NCBI GenBank assembly: GCA_021186555.1
Contig: JAJKFL010000042.1
Coordinates: 42,569,980 to 42,633,979 of the forward strand
Length of the DNA stretch: 64,000 bases
Reading direction: 5' to 3'
DNA from: Reticulitermes speratus
Taxonomy: Eukaryota; Arthropoda; Insecta; Blattodea; Rhinotermitidae
The position numbers were made by a program, and so were the translations under genes. Each line of letters begins with the position of its first letter. Positions within the stretch are counted from its first letter, which is position 1. Positions 10,916 through 24,200 of the stretch are shown here, piece by piece. The notes under the pieces are model-generated. The model was not told where the DNA came from, did no database searches, and saw only the letters and a list, made by a program, of their open reading frames with translations.

Positions 10916-11036
10916 GCTTCTGGGATGTGATACTCTGCCGTTGGGCGGGTAGTTCCCGACGTTTCGACGGATCGTAGTGCTCGTTCGAAACGTCGGGAAC
11001 TACTCGCCCATCAAGACACTAATCAAATCCCAGAAG
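10916..11036. repeat. Imperfect hairpin with GAAACGTCGGG arms
   Basis: The inner arms 10943-10967 and 10985-11009 pair with one mismatch around a 17-base loop. The outer arms (cttctggga... and ...tcccagaag) pair loosely out to 10916-11036. The cgaaacgtcggga block recurs near 56500. Confidence 0.65.
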
Positions 11037-11039
11037 AAT

Positions 11040-12220
11040 TAAATAATTTATAATAACCTGTGCTATAGTACGTCGTCAATTTTAGTATCACCACTGCTAA
11101 CACTACCATTACTACTACCGCTGAAACTTTCATCTGACTTGTACAGTTTCTAGCACTTCACTCTGTATCAAACATTTTCCTGCCATGGTCACGCCCCCCA
11201 GAATCACTCCTAAGTCAAACCCTGAAGTAAGCGCACTGAGCGTGTAAAGAAACAGCGGGAATACCACCAATTACATAACAATCGAAGTAGATCGATATGC
11301 GAAATAACAGGTTGAATCATTCTCTGTCGATATACACACAGCAATCACACATGATTTCTGTTTAGATTTCAAGGGAGCAGCACAAACCGAGTCCATGCAG
11401 CGCCCTTGTGGAAGGTGACAAAATTATTTCAAGGCACAGTGTATATGTGAGCTAGCTTTTGTAAGTTACGTCTGTTCAAGATTGCAAACTGCAAAGATGT
11501 GTTGTTCAGATTGTAGTTTCCTTTCTTTCAGTTTGAGAAAAGGAGAGAGAACTTAAGTATTTTTTTGCGAAGTAAAATTTTTTTTTTTTTTAATTCTGCG
11601 CCCTAACATACAGCAAAGCAACATAACCTATATTACGAGAACATCGAGGACTATGATCTCCGGCGGGAACTGAGTGTGTTATGGATTGGTATGAAATATG
11701 GTGTTTGTTCATAACTTGCAAGTCTTCGGTTTGCATGTAGCGAAATATGCGTTTTCACAGTCAACAGTTGGAGACAGATGGTTTGTTTTGAGGAAATTTG
11801 TTCTTTGACAGTTTTCACACTCCTGATATTTCTGGAACCAACGACATGCTATTACCGATTATGTACACAGTTTAAAAACAGTATATATGTCTCAGAACTG
11901 GAATTTATTAATAAGATACCCCACACTGCCGGCTTGAAGTTCACATTTCACAGATGTTGCCACAGAATGACTGTAATTGTTGTTCTGTTTTACTTTATAC
12001 CCATACTTTACCTTTACGTTGCATTGATGCTATGAACACACGAACGCACACATTGTTGCCTACCAGTGCCAAGTGTTGTTCCTGAAAAGGGTCGATTTTC
12101 CTGGAATTCGACTGGAATTTTCGCGCAGCACTGCACTTCACAATGTATTTCACTCAGCAATATACTGTTTCTTTTGTGTTGCTTGATTTCACTTCGATGT
12201 TACGGTGGTCAAGTATGGCA
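11040..12220. promoter_or_regulatory. Possible promoter/first-exon zone of the CD36-family gene
   Basis: CpG is fairly frequent here and then drops sharply after about 12.2 kb, where the gene body appears to begin. The visible CD36 exons lack a start codon and need an upstream exon ending two bases into a codon. One sequence that fits is atggattg followed by gtatga (donor at 11689), which would add Met-Asp-Trp. This is a weak guess; transcript data would decide. Confidence 0.2.
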
Positions 12221-12224
12221 TAGG

Positions 12225-12345
12225 TTAGGCTAGGTTTCATTAGGATAGTTTGTGGCAGCACAGGTTATGTTAGGATAGTTTAGGCTTAGATAATGCAGGA
12301 TAGCATATGTTAGGTTGGTTTAGGTTAGGTTACATTGTGTTTCTT
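12225..12345. repeat. Degenerate TTAGG telomere-like repeats
   Basis: Scattered ttagg/taggtta units, including ggtttaggttaggttac near 12318-12335, match the insect telomere unit TTAGG. They are interstitial and decayed. Confidence 0.6.
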
Positions 12346-12525
12346 GTGGTGATGGCATCATTCCTCCCATGACGGCACTATTGTGCACTAGTTTTTTGCA
12401 GTCTGACAATTGCTGTAAGTTATAGGTGCTATAGTAGTACAGCACTGCATTTAATTTAATCACCCATTATGTAGATAAGAAGATTATGCCTATGCAAGTC
12501 TTGTATAATTTATCTTAAATATTTC

Positions 12526-12953
12526 AGGGACATATGTTGGAACATTTGAACATGTTAGAGTGAGGTTGGTTCTCTGATATTGCCCGTTATATCACATTAA
12601 TGAATAGTGGTGTGCCACCAAACAGGTAACCAATAACATGAACTTAATTAGTAGTGTGAAAATTTGACTTTGGAGACATAAACCTCTAACAAAATTCGAT
12701 TGCAGCATCAGCAGCATCACACTGATAGTTGCTGTTGTAGCACATTGGTTACCTTTGCTATTGCCACTGCTCTTGTAAATTGGTGTGATTATGTGTCTGT
12801 GCAGATTGTGTTTAGTTTATAACTATTTAAAGAACATAAGTTGGAACTTGAACATTAGAGTAAGTTATGCTTTCCTGACACATGGCCCATTATATCAGAT
12901 CTGTGAATCGTGATGTGCCGCTTAACAGGTAATCAATGACAGAGAAACTTAAA
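12526..12953. repeat. Diverged direct duplication, about 125 bp units
   Basis: 12526-12657 and 12832-12953 share blocks in the same order: gttggaac, gaacat.ttagagt, cccattatatca, gtgatgtgcc, aacaggtaa.caat. The offset is about 300 bp. Confidence 0.6.
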
Positions 12954-14263
12954 TACAAACTTGTGTAAGAGTTACTTCCAAAGGAACAATTTTAGGTACA
13001 GAGCCTACTTTCCTATTGCAGACTTCCGCCTTATAGATCTTGTGTTTATAAAATATGTTATTTAGATTATGTAAACTTATAATCCAACAACAAAATAAAA
13101 GTTATGGACTACTGTGCAGGTCCTAATGATGTCCAGTTATTTCTTGCAGCTGTAAATATGTTTATAATAATAATAATCCTTGTTGTCATTATAATCATCA
13201 TCTTTGCCATTATCATCGTCATTGTCAGTGTATTTTTGGTGAAGAACTTATTGCTGAAGTACAGATTTCTTGGACTTATATCTTAAAATATCGCATCATT
13301 GCCATGTTTGTAGTTATTGTTGGATAAGCTGTATTTCATATAACTTGTGTGTACATACTTATTTGTGTCCTATTTTTACCAGTTTCCACTTGCTTAGCTC
13401 TATTGAATCATTGGTTGTCCCCATCAAACCAACTGCTAGACAAGGTTCATGTAGCCAACATTTTGTTGTTTTACATTTTTAAAAAATTTACTTGGCAGAA
13501 GTGAAATATATTTCAAAGATCTATTATGGTGCAGAATTTCAGGACCTGCATGAAGTGTCACTGTTGTTGCTCTCATCTCACAAGTTTGTGCGTGTTTTGT
13601 TACCAGTTGTAGGAAATTAAAACATTATATTAGGGTGGCCTCTAGTGGCATAATATGCACACCAAATTTCGTGAAAACTGGTCTACTGATCCAAAGGTTG
13701 AAATTTGGGAGGAGGCACAAAACACATGCACAAATAGCATGGTGATTTCATAAGCATATTTTCTTTCTGTAAGAAAAGAAACTATGCTAAACAATGAACA
13801 CTTGTAGCTACCACACTCTGAGCACATCTGATTCCTCTTGATTTATTGTCATAATATTTTGTGAAGTGTGTAAATTATTGAGGTTTGCATTATGTAGTTC
13901 CCCCCACCCCACTCTTCTGTTACTTTCTCATGTATAGATCCATATATTTTTCTTATAACTTTATTTTCAAATACTCACCACTCTTCATTTCTCCTGTAGG
14001 ATGAGGAACCAAGGTTTACTCCCATAAAATCAACATCTAAATTACATTTTTGTAATTCTGATCTGTATGTTTTTAGGTATGAGACAAAAACTACTGCACT
14101 CTAGATTTTGTGACCTCTTAATGAAGTCAGTAATGAATACTATGTTTTCACTGTCTGCTGTAATATATTTTTAACATATGGACTCTTTTATGTATTAATA
14201 TTCTTTCCTGCAAACACATCTGAGTACAAAATTAATATAAACATTATATGAACCTGTTTGCAG

Positions 14264-14414
14264 GGTTGTCCCCAGTCTGAAGGACTGTTACTGCCATGGC
14301 ACTGTCGTGAAAGCAAAGAAAAGCCTGGTGTTTGGAATTGGAGCAGCATTACTTGTAATAGGATGTGTGATTGGAGGGGTTTGGCTGGTGATCGTTTCCT
14401 CAGCTTTGGAGAAG
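14264..14414 (+). CDS. CD36-family exon: cytosolic N-terminus and first membrane segment
   Basis: The acceptor ttgcag precedes 14264 and the donor gtgagt follows 14414. One base completes an incoming codon, then 50 codons: a Cys/His-bearing and Lys-rich cytosolic stretch (DCYCHGTVVKAKKS) and the hydrophobic segment FGIGAALLVIGCVIGGVWLV. No in-frame ATG is present; the visible atg at 14295 is out of frame and hits TGA after four codons. Confidence 0.88.
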
Positions 14415-15162
14415 GTGAGTGTAACCATGTAAATTAGTTATACTGATTCTAAATTAATTCATGACTCTCCATCATATATTAGAACATGCAACATTCAGTA
14501 CTGTTTAAAGGTACAAGGTAAAGTCTCTGTCTATGCCATGAAGGCATATGGTGGGAGTGGAGGTGTAGCTACACTCATTTTTAACCTGTGCACTAGATGG
14601 AGGCAAGTGGTAAACTTCACACCCTGTTTACCTTACCACTGGTAGAGAGAACCCCTGCTTTCCATTGAATAGGAGACTGGATGGGTCCCAGAGCTGGTCT
14701 GGAAGGGGTTTTGAGAAGAGAATAAACTCTTGCCCCTGCCAGAAATCAAACTCTGGATCATCCAGCCCGTGGCCTAGTCTCTATACTGACGAGCTGTCCT
14801 GGCTGCCATCAGTGATGTGTAACTTAAGTAATTAACACAGCATTTGTAAATAATGTATAACTCACTAACAGTACGCAGTGATTAGCATAGTTTTCCTGTA
14901 CGTTTTTTTGAGGTACTATGGTAGTTTTAGAGTGATGTGTAGTTGTGTTGGATTTGGAGATTGTGGTTTCATAGGTCATGGAGGTCAATGAGAATGTATT
15001 TGTGTATACATTTTATAGGAATGTCAGTAGGCATGTAAAATATGTAAAATTTGGGGTTTCTGTGGCATGTAAATGGACTGAATACGATTTGTGTCCTATG
15101 TAATAGTGTATTAGTTCTGGAGAAGCTTATATGGACATGAAATTGTGTTATCCCATCAGGTG

Positions 15163-15207
<45 letters not shown>

Positions 15208-18200
15208 AATTATTGAAGGAGAGGTGCCTGGGAAACTAAATTTTGAGCGGTGTTACCTAATATTTTCTGCATAATTATTGCAGTTTTTTCCTTGCATTCA
15301 AAAATGTGTATCATTTCACACACACCAAGCAGAAAGCACCAGATAACTGAGGTTTACTGGACACTCCAGAATAGTGGGTCCTCAGTGAGGAAATTGCTTT
15401 GTCTTACTCTTCTGGTGCCTAGATTTTGGAGGTGGCTGCTGGAATTTTGGAAAATTTTTGGATCCCTGTGTTGAAGTATGAAACTTGTTTCAATTTGAAG
15501 CTTTGTATACTGTATTTTTATTATGAGAATATGGTTATCCATACATTTCTTTCTTCCTAATAACCAACCGAAATATCTCCCCAGATTTTCTGCAGTTCCT
15601 GCAGTTCAAAACTTTTGAGCAAATGAGTGAAATGTTAAACTTAACGTTGTATCTACCGTGCATTTTCAAATGAGATGTGTTCAAAAATCACCAACTAATG
15701 CACATAAACTTTTTCTCAATAGTTTATTCTTAAAATACCCGTGTTGAGCAATACTAAACTTAACGTTGTATCTACCGTGCATTTTCAAATGAGATGTGTT
15801 CAAAAATCACCAACTAATGCACATAAACTTTTTCTCAATAGTTTATTCTTAAAATAAACTATTGAGAAAAAGTTTATGTGCATTAGTTGGTGATTTTTGA
15901 ACACATCTCAAGTGAAATGTTATTTACCAATAAATTATGTGATATACCAAAAGAATGAATCCATAGTGATATTACATATGTCTCTCCAATTTCATATTAC
16001 AGCAATATGTTGGTACCAACTAACATCCCAAGCATTTGAAATTTACTGTTATACTCCAAGTTGTTATCCTTGTAGCAAATAGTGTACATTTTGTTGAAAA
16101 CATCCAGTGACGTTTATGCAGTAAGGTCAGCCAAATTTATCATTTCAAAGGTCAGACATCAGCAGTATGAAGGACACTGAGGTCTAGGTACAAGACTTTA
16201 TGGCATTAGACAGAAACAGGAAAACATATTGTTTCCCTGTAGAATGCTATAGGTGTTTTGGTCAAGAGGGGTTACATACTGCTTATTACTACACAGTCTG
16301 TGGCAAGGACTGTTTACATTCATCTTATTTCCAAAATAATTTGTTGTTGTAACTGTTTTAGTCAGTTTTGGTCTTCCTGGAAGTTGATTAAATTAGTCAT
16401 TATGACCATGAAAATAAGACTACATTTATATGTCGTGCAGTGTTTACTTATCAACTAGAGGAGAATTATAGTGTGTCGTGTGTCGTGTGATACAGCTGTG
16501 CTGTTTGTGATTTTACAGGGTTGGAATACAGTTCCATAACATCACTGTTTCTCCTTACCAAGTGTGTTTGAAAGAATGAGAACCTGCAGTGAGTCCTATC
16601 CTCCTGAAACATTGTCACCCCCCCCCCCCCCCCCCCCCCCCCAAGCACACACACAGATTACTTACACTGTGTGCATCCATATCTTCAAAACTGTAAAACT
16701 GGACATTTATATGCTATTCTGATGTACAATTCACTGCATTTTTACGTATGATGTGGACTTCATGTGGACTGAACATGGTAGATATGAAGAATAAAAATGT
16801 ATGCTGTAAAGGAGCCAAATATTCGGTTTTTAGATGGAATGTTTATACCGTTTGATTCCTCTTTGTTCTTGGGCGCCTGTTTTCATTTAAACTTACTACA
16901 AAATTGTAGGTAGTTTATATTCTGCTGGAATATTTGTATGTCTGACATATGTTGTCTCAGTTAGTCAGATTAAGTTATTCTTAACTGGATTTTCAGATTT
17001 GTTCTGGTTTGCTTGAAGTGGCTTGAAGGAAATATTGCATGCAGAGATTTTTTATCTACATATTTTCTGGTTGGAATAATGAGCAGGAATAGCGTGAGCT
17101 TTGCAGTATATGAAAATGGTACAAACTGTGATCGTATTTCAGCTTTCTGTTACTTTCAGGAATTCCAAAGAGGGTGGATAGTTTGTTGATTCATATGATA
17201 TGTAATGATTCTGTATCAACTGCTAAGGTTGTTTAGGGTCTAGTGACATGTAAGGGTCATTTTGAGTAGTTGACTGAGAAGGATGTGAGTAAAAGGCGTT
17301 TGGTTGTCTGTTTCAGAGACTATTTGGCATACACCTAGAAAGACTAGGGAAAACCTTACAAATTCATAATTAGAATAGCTGACCCCTCATCCAAGTTTCA
17401 GTGTGATTACCTTATAAAAAATGGATACTTTAACCTTTAAAAGCCGGCGATTTAAATACCCTGTACTGTCAGCGGACCAGAATTTTCTCTGGGGATTTAA
17501 ACGTTTGTTGCAATGGTTAGGAAAATTTTGAATATCTTGAAGAATATTAATGCTGGATCTGTGAAATAAATCGTAATTACTCAAGTGAAGCATGGAGAAC
17601 ACGGTAATGTATATCATAGTTTATTATAGAAATATTTTGATGCAAAATAAGAATGAACCACTTCCCTAAGAGACCGAAATTTTAGTCTTCTTGTCTTTGT
17701 TTATCGTGTCTGGACCATTAATGGAATTTTAGTAATATGTTATGTTTCGTTCTCTTTAGCCTTAAATTCTGGCTCCTTTCTCCTGAATTCGTCCCCACTT
17801 TCAAGGGAAAATATTTCTGTGAGGTTATTTTAACAACAGCGAAATGCTTTTCGTTGGTGTGATTTCTGTAAGGGTGTACTTACAAAGAGGTTTACAGTTT
17901 TACAACCATGAGGAATCTGACCTGCGAAAGGAAACGTACGTTTCTCGGTATTCCTACCAGTGGCCACACTCTTTCAGTGTTTGTCGCACAGTGCAGTGAC
18001 CCTGTCGCTTGTGAAAATTATTTCTTGTGAGTACATAATCAGCATCATGGCTTGTAGAAGGCATATTCGTGATGAAGATATTGAATCACAGCTGATCTGT
18101 GATATTGATTCGGATGAGAACATCTAATAATAAGGTATGTAATAATTTCTGTAACAAGTAACTTCCTTCTGATGATGCATCATATACTGCCTTTCTCGGG

Positions 18201-21200
18201 TGAGCTATGTTTCATTCTTCCATCAAGTACGTAAGAGTAAATACAGCCGGAAGCTTTTAATTTTTTCGTATATTTGGACAAATATATTGTGAAAATGTAT
18301 TGAAAATTTTTCTGTGAGTACAAGCACGGGCTAGAACAGTGAATAAGTTATATGACTACCAGAAAGGAGATCAGGGTTCGGTTCCCGGAAAGTACATAAA
18401 TATTTCTATCGACTCGTATAAATCTTAACTCGATCTTGCCGACTTTTTAATCGATGGGTATCTGGGGCACATGAATGTACAGATGCTGGAGCATGAAGCT
18501 GAATACGCTCTAAACAGTGTTGAATACATCATTTTATGGTATATTACCTCCGCGCCCCAATACGCCCCCTTGGTATGAGGCACAGCTGTAAAATTACCTT
18601 CAAGTCTGTTGTATGTATACATAATAATTACACACGCTTATTGCCCCGCCAATATCGTATTTAATGCGAGAAGTTTAAATATTTTTTTTGGACAAAAATG
18701 TCCGTTTTGGCATTCATACCTACACATAACGATGGACAGATTTGTCCGTTTAGGCTCTTAAAGGTTAATTTTGAGTTAAACAGTTCAGTTAAAAGATTGA
18801 AAACTTACAAATACTTCTTTTTTGTGCAGGAGTTGGGCCTAACAAGCACATCCACATCATTTTCAATGTGGGAAGAGACACCAATTCCAATGTACATAGA
18901 AGTTTACTTCTTCAATTGGACAAATGCTGCAGAGTTCCAACAGAAACCACAAGAAGTGATACCAGAATTTGTAGAGATGGGTCCATATGTCTTCAGGTAA
19001 TAACACTTCCTCCTCTCTCCCCCCCCCCCCCCCCCCCACAGTTAACTAAACTATGAGTTTTTAGTGGTGTATTCTTTGTTCCATATTCACTCTGTTCACC
19101 ACAGTACAACAATAAAACAATGGTACAAAATGTGTGTGATCTGCTTGCCACCTACCAGTGGTTCCTGCACATATATCCCCATCTGATGGTAATATCTACA
19201 GGTACGCACTCTATGTTTTCAAATGCATATACTCCATTTCCCACTTTGCAAACAGTTTTGGCTAATAAAAGAATATTTTTTATGACATCTGGAGTGACCC
19301 TCATATAAAACTGCACTTTCACTTTTGTAAGGTTTTGATGATGGTATATCACATCTAAACACAATAACTTTGTGGACCTTTTTGATGGTCTAATGTATTA
19401 ATAAAATTAAAACAACACTGTGTTTGTATTGACACAGTTTTTAATCTGTCTTTGGAACACATGACTGTAGTTTGTGTTAAAGAACATTGTAAATAATCTG
19501 TTGTAACGTTGTTTTAGAAACAAGCTTCGAGATGGGGGCCAATCCTGCGTTTGAAACTTAGTGTTGTATTAATTGTATTAATTTTCACACATTAGACAGT
19601 GGAAAAAGTCCATAAAGTTAATTGGTTTAGATGTATCACTTTCTTCTAAAATTCTCAAACATGCTGCATTGCTAAAACACTGTTGGTTTTGAAACACCAG
19701 GAAAAAAAATCCACTTTTATGCAACATGAAGCAGATGGATAGGACTGAAAAAGAACTGAACTGAACTGTTAAACTGAATTATTTGGCATCAGTTGATGAA
19801 AGAAGTGGTGGTAATTGTGTAAGAGCCTGCACTGTTCGTACATTCATATGGGTAACCATTACAGAGTTGATGGTCATGTCTGTTTACATGTGTAGACTAT
19901 TGCATTGACATTATAGGTTTAATGTAATATGTACCATATTTAATAGCTTTTATTTTAACCAACATATGCACTACACCTTTGTCATCATATATACCCCTAC
20001 ATATGTTTCGACTACTTATTAGTCATCATCAGGGGGATCAAAGTATATAAACACAGACTACACATCCACTATAATAGTTGGTTCACATTCAGTGTTAAAA
20101 TTAGATGAACTATGTTCACTATAAAAACATGTAGCATTTTTGCTTCAGTGGTTAAAATACATAAGTGTGTTTGTTTTTCTTTTTTGTTTTTTTTTCTGTG
20201 TTTATATACTTTGATCCCCCTAATGATGACTAATAAGTAGTCGAAACATATGTAGGGGTATATATGATGACAAAGGTGTAGTGCATATGTTGGTTAAAAT
20301 AAAAGCTATTGTATAAGACAATGCACGGTGAATATAATGTGAAATATGTACCATATTGTGTATCATAACAACATCCTATCATATTATGTATAACATCATG
20401 TCATATCATATTGTAGCATTAATAATTTGTTTCCTTTACAGTGAACATCATACCAAAGTGAATTTGACGTGGAATCCGAATGATACCGTTACTTTCCAGC
20501 AGATTCGTAGGTGGCATTTTGTACCAGAACGTTCAAATGGAACACTGAGGGATGCAGTAACCAACATTAATACTATTGCAGTGGTAAATCATTTTTAGTG
20601 CATTTGATATAAGTGTGATGCATTTTATACATGAATGGCACTAATTGTTCAACCAAGCTTTATCCATTGCTTCCAGAACATGTGATGTATGAGGCATACA
20701 TCTGCTTTGCTTAGCAGTCAGTAGCCATTTGTCTGTTCAGGCAGAGGTTATTAAAATAAAACTGCATTATCTTTATTATTTGTAAGTTTAGTGTGCAAGA
20801 AATTGTGGAAGTCACTGTTTTAAATCAACATGTATGAATGCATGCATGCCTCCGTCTGTTGTGAAAGATGACGGAACTCTTCCAACATTTTGTCGGAATA
20901 ACTCATTCCTGGTACGGGATTTGACCATTTGCCTTTCAGTTTACTTATGATGGTGGTGCAGGGCAGACATGATCCAGAACTGTGAACATTATATTCGAAC
21001 TGTGGAAGTGTACAATACTGGCATCCATGCACTTATGAAAGGCATGTTATATAATAGGGCATTAAACCACCCTAACAGTGCCCCTAGCCATGATGTATTG
21101 TGTCTCCATTAGTACTCCTGTACCTTGAATAAATTGCAGTAATTTACTGATTGGTGTGTTATAATAGTCCCTGTAGGGCTCAACAGGTGAGCTCAACAGC

Positions 21201-24200
21201 GATGGTGCTTACGTCCTACAATAGCACAGTATACTTATTTACCTGAGTATAAGACGACCCCATTTACAATCTTAAAGTTTTCAGGAAAATACCTGTATGG
21301 AATGTGTTTTACTTTGTGCACTATTATAAAGGGACCTGACATTTTTCAGACAATGAGTTAGGATAATATTCTAGTCTTATATTCAGGTAAGTATGTTATG
21401 TAGAGCTGAAGGCACAGTGTTTATAATATTTCTAATGTATTTGTGTCAGACTGTGGATTATATGATCCGTCACATGAATCCTATGGTACAAATAATTGTG
21501 GATGCACTGGTGAAGAGCCTGGAACCTTTGTTTGTGACAAAAACAGTAGGCCAGCTTATGTTTGAAGGCTATGAAGATGAATTACTCAACATCACAGCCA
21601 GTTTGAATGTCTCAGATTTCAAAGTTCCTTTTGACAAATTTGGATGGTTCTACCCGGTATGTATTAAGTATTGTGTTAGGGATTGTGGAACTTCTGGGTT
21701 AATACCCCGTGTTGAGTGATAGGTGTTCACCTGAAGATGGAAACGTTAGTTTCCTCTGCTAAGTATTTACCAAACTACATGGTGTAATAACCTGAAGGAC
21801 CACAATTCCAATTTTTACCACAATGAAAACTTCCAGTCTCATATTATAACATTTTGTTAATGTGGAATAACTTAATATAATATGTATTTGGTTTTTTTAC
21901 TGTCTACACTTTATTGCTGCATACTGATAAAAGTCAGGAATTGCAAATATTTTGCAATTTCATAATTTTATTTACATGACCTTTATATATAAAACAGATT
22001 GGAGGCTTCATTGTTAGATTACTGTGTACAAGAGTGTCCCTTTTATCATGTCCTTGAGCACAGCAGCTCCATTGCATAGAAAGTCTGTATCTACCAGGAC
22101 ATTCTTTGGAAAATGTGGTGCTCAGGGACACTGTGTAGTGCATGGTCCTTGTATAGTAACAGTCCTAAGGAGTTTAACATTTTCTTGTATGGAATTTCAG
22201 TTTCACTTATGAAAGTGTTTTCCTGAATGATGGTTAAACCTTTATTCCTCCTGGCATAGTAGAACACAGGCCCTGAATGACAGTTAAACTTTTATTCCTC
22301 CTGGCATAGTAGAATACCGTCCCTGTCCATTCTAATATAGCAGGATCTCATTTGGCATTTACCTGCTGGATGTTGCATTACTGCAAAAGCATGTGCACTG
22401 CCCAGCTGACCACTTCAGTTTTTCAATACTAAACTGTTACCCCTCAGTAAAAATATGGCTGCTATCTCTCTGGGACTGGAAGATTTAAAATACAGCGTTT
22501 CCTGGATGAGAAGTATGTGGATACCAGGTTTTCCCCCTGTAAGAAGGCAGATTTTTTAAGTCTACCAAAATTTCCATAAGAATAATATTAAACTCTCCTG
22601 CATAGCATGTTCTCGTGTGAAAGAAGGTTTTCTCCTTTAGAAGTTTATGTCCTTTGGATCTTATGCAAAAATTTACTATTTATGCAATAATTTACGATGT
22701 AAAGGAGAACAGAGGAATAAAAAAGAGTAATATCTCCCATAAATCCTGTAATTATATGGAAAGGGCCTCATGTAATCTTATCCACCGCAAAACTTTGTAC
22801 AGGACGCACGTGGTGATTGATATGTTTTGGAAGTTGGTAGAACTACATTTTTTAATGAAAGTAAATAGATCTGTTAGGTGAATGAGCCATTATACGACCA
22901 AGCATAGTCATCTGTCTATGTTAATGGATAAGAGTCGGAACAGTTTTGTTTCATAGAAAGTTTAAATGTAAAAGCTTAATTACAACTCTATTTATTTATT
23001 TTTATGTGTATGTTTCTAGCGGAACAATTCGCCAACATATGATGGGGTGTTCAATATGCATACAGGAACAGATAATATACACTTGCTGGGTGTAATGGAT
23101 GCATGGAATTATGAACAGAATCCCCCATATTATGATGGTCAGTGTTCCAGAATAACAGGATCAACTGGAGAACTTTTCCCACCTATGGAAGACGTGGATA
23201 GAATAGGACTGTTTGCACCTGAAATCTGTAGTTCTATTGAGCTTGTGAAATCAGAAAACTCAGTATCTAACTATGGTTTAGAAGGCTACAAGTAAGTTTG
23301 TTAATAATTGTTAACAATTGAAAGTGAAGAATCATTGTCACCATCAGCATACCACCATATTGTTTCCTATGTCAGTCTGCATTATCACAGATAATTTACT
23401 TTATGCTGTTATTGATTGGTGTTTTATCTATGCTAACCAACTAACCATGTGGAGCAGATGCCTTGTCAAGCACTTAGCTACTCAAGAAAGTAAACCCCTT
23501 TTGTGTAACCCAAAGATTATTTGCTGTGTTCATACCATCTGCCACTGAACCCTATTCTTTAATCCACAACCTTCCATCTTGTGTCTTTCTATTTAATTAA
23601 GATACGTTTAATATTTTCCTAACTGTGTTTGGATCTTCCAAGTAATCTCTTTCCTTGAGGCTTTGCGACAAAAATGTTCTGTACATATGTCCTTTATCCC
23701 GTGTGTGTCACATATCCTGCCTATTTCATCATCCTTATGTGACATCTGTAATCCTATCTGGTGAAGAGTGGAAGTTACCCAACTAGGTACTATGTAATTT
23801 TCTTAAGCTTCCTGTTATGGCCTGTTCCATATGTCTGAATATTCTTCTGAGCATCCTGTTTTAAAACACCCTCAGCCTATGTTATTTCCCTAAGGTGAGA
23901 GACAAGTTTCACACTGCACAAAAACAACAGATAAGGTTTGTTGTGTATTTTAATTTTTATATTATTAGATGGATTATAGACAGCTGTGTGAATTGAGTGG
24001 TAGCAGGCATTTCTCACGTTTAATGTGCTCTGAAATTCTTCAGGAATGTAATTTTGATTTGTTACTGTTGCTTACTGAGCAGACTGGTGTAGTGGTAACA
24101 CTTCAGAGTTGTACTCTGGAGGTGTCCGTTTCAAATCTCTGCCAGCACACTGACAGATCTTTTGCAGTTTTCCTCAGCCCCTGTAGGCAAGTGCTGGAAT

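Larger units (their letters stand above)
19942..20310. mobile_element. Fold-back element with 115-bp arms and hammerhead-like cores
   Basis: Arms 19942-20056 and 20196-20310 are reverse complements with one mismatch, around a 139-bp spacer. Both end in the gtgcatatgttggtt box. The right flank has aatgcacggtgaa at about 20321. It lies 131 bp upstream of the 20442 exon. Confidence 0.85.

Noticed and set aside
13104-13286. Small hydrophobic protein rich in Ile and Val
   Set aside because: The run of Ile/Val comes from (ATA/ATC)n simple sequence; no splice or family support.
14295-14309. ATG 14295 as the CD36 start
   Set aside because: It is out of frame with the membrane segment and stops after four codons.
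15636-15910. CRISPR-like array
   Set aside because: Only two direct units with one 17-bp spacer, then a fold-back; eukaryotic context.
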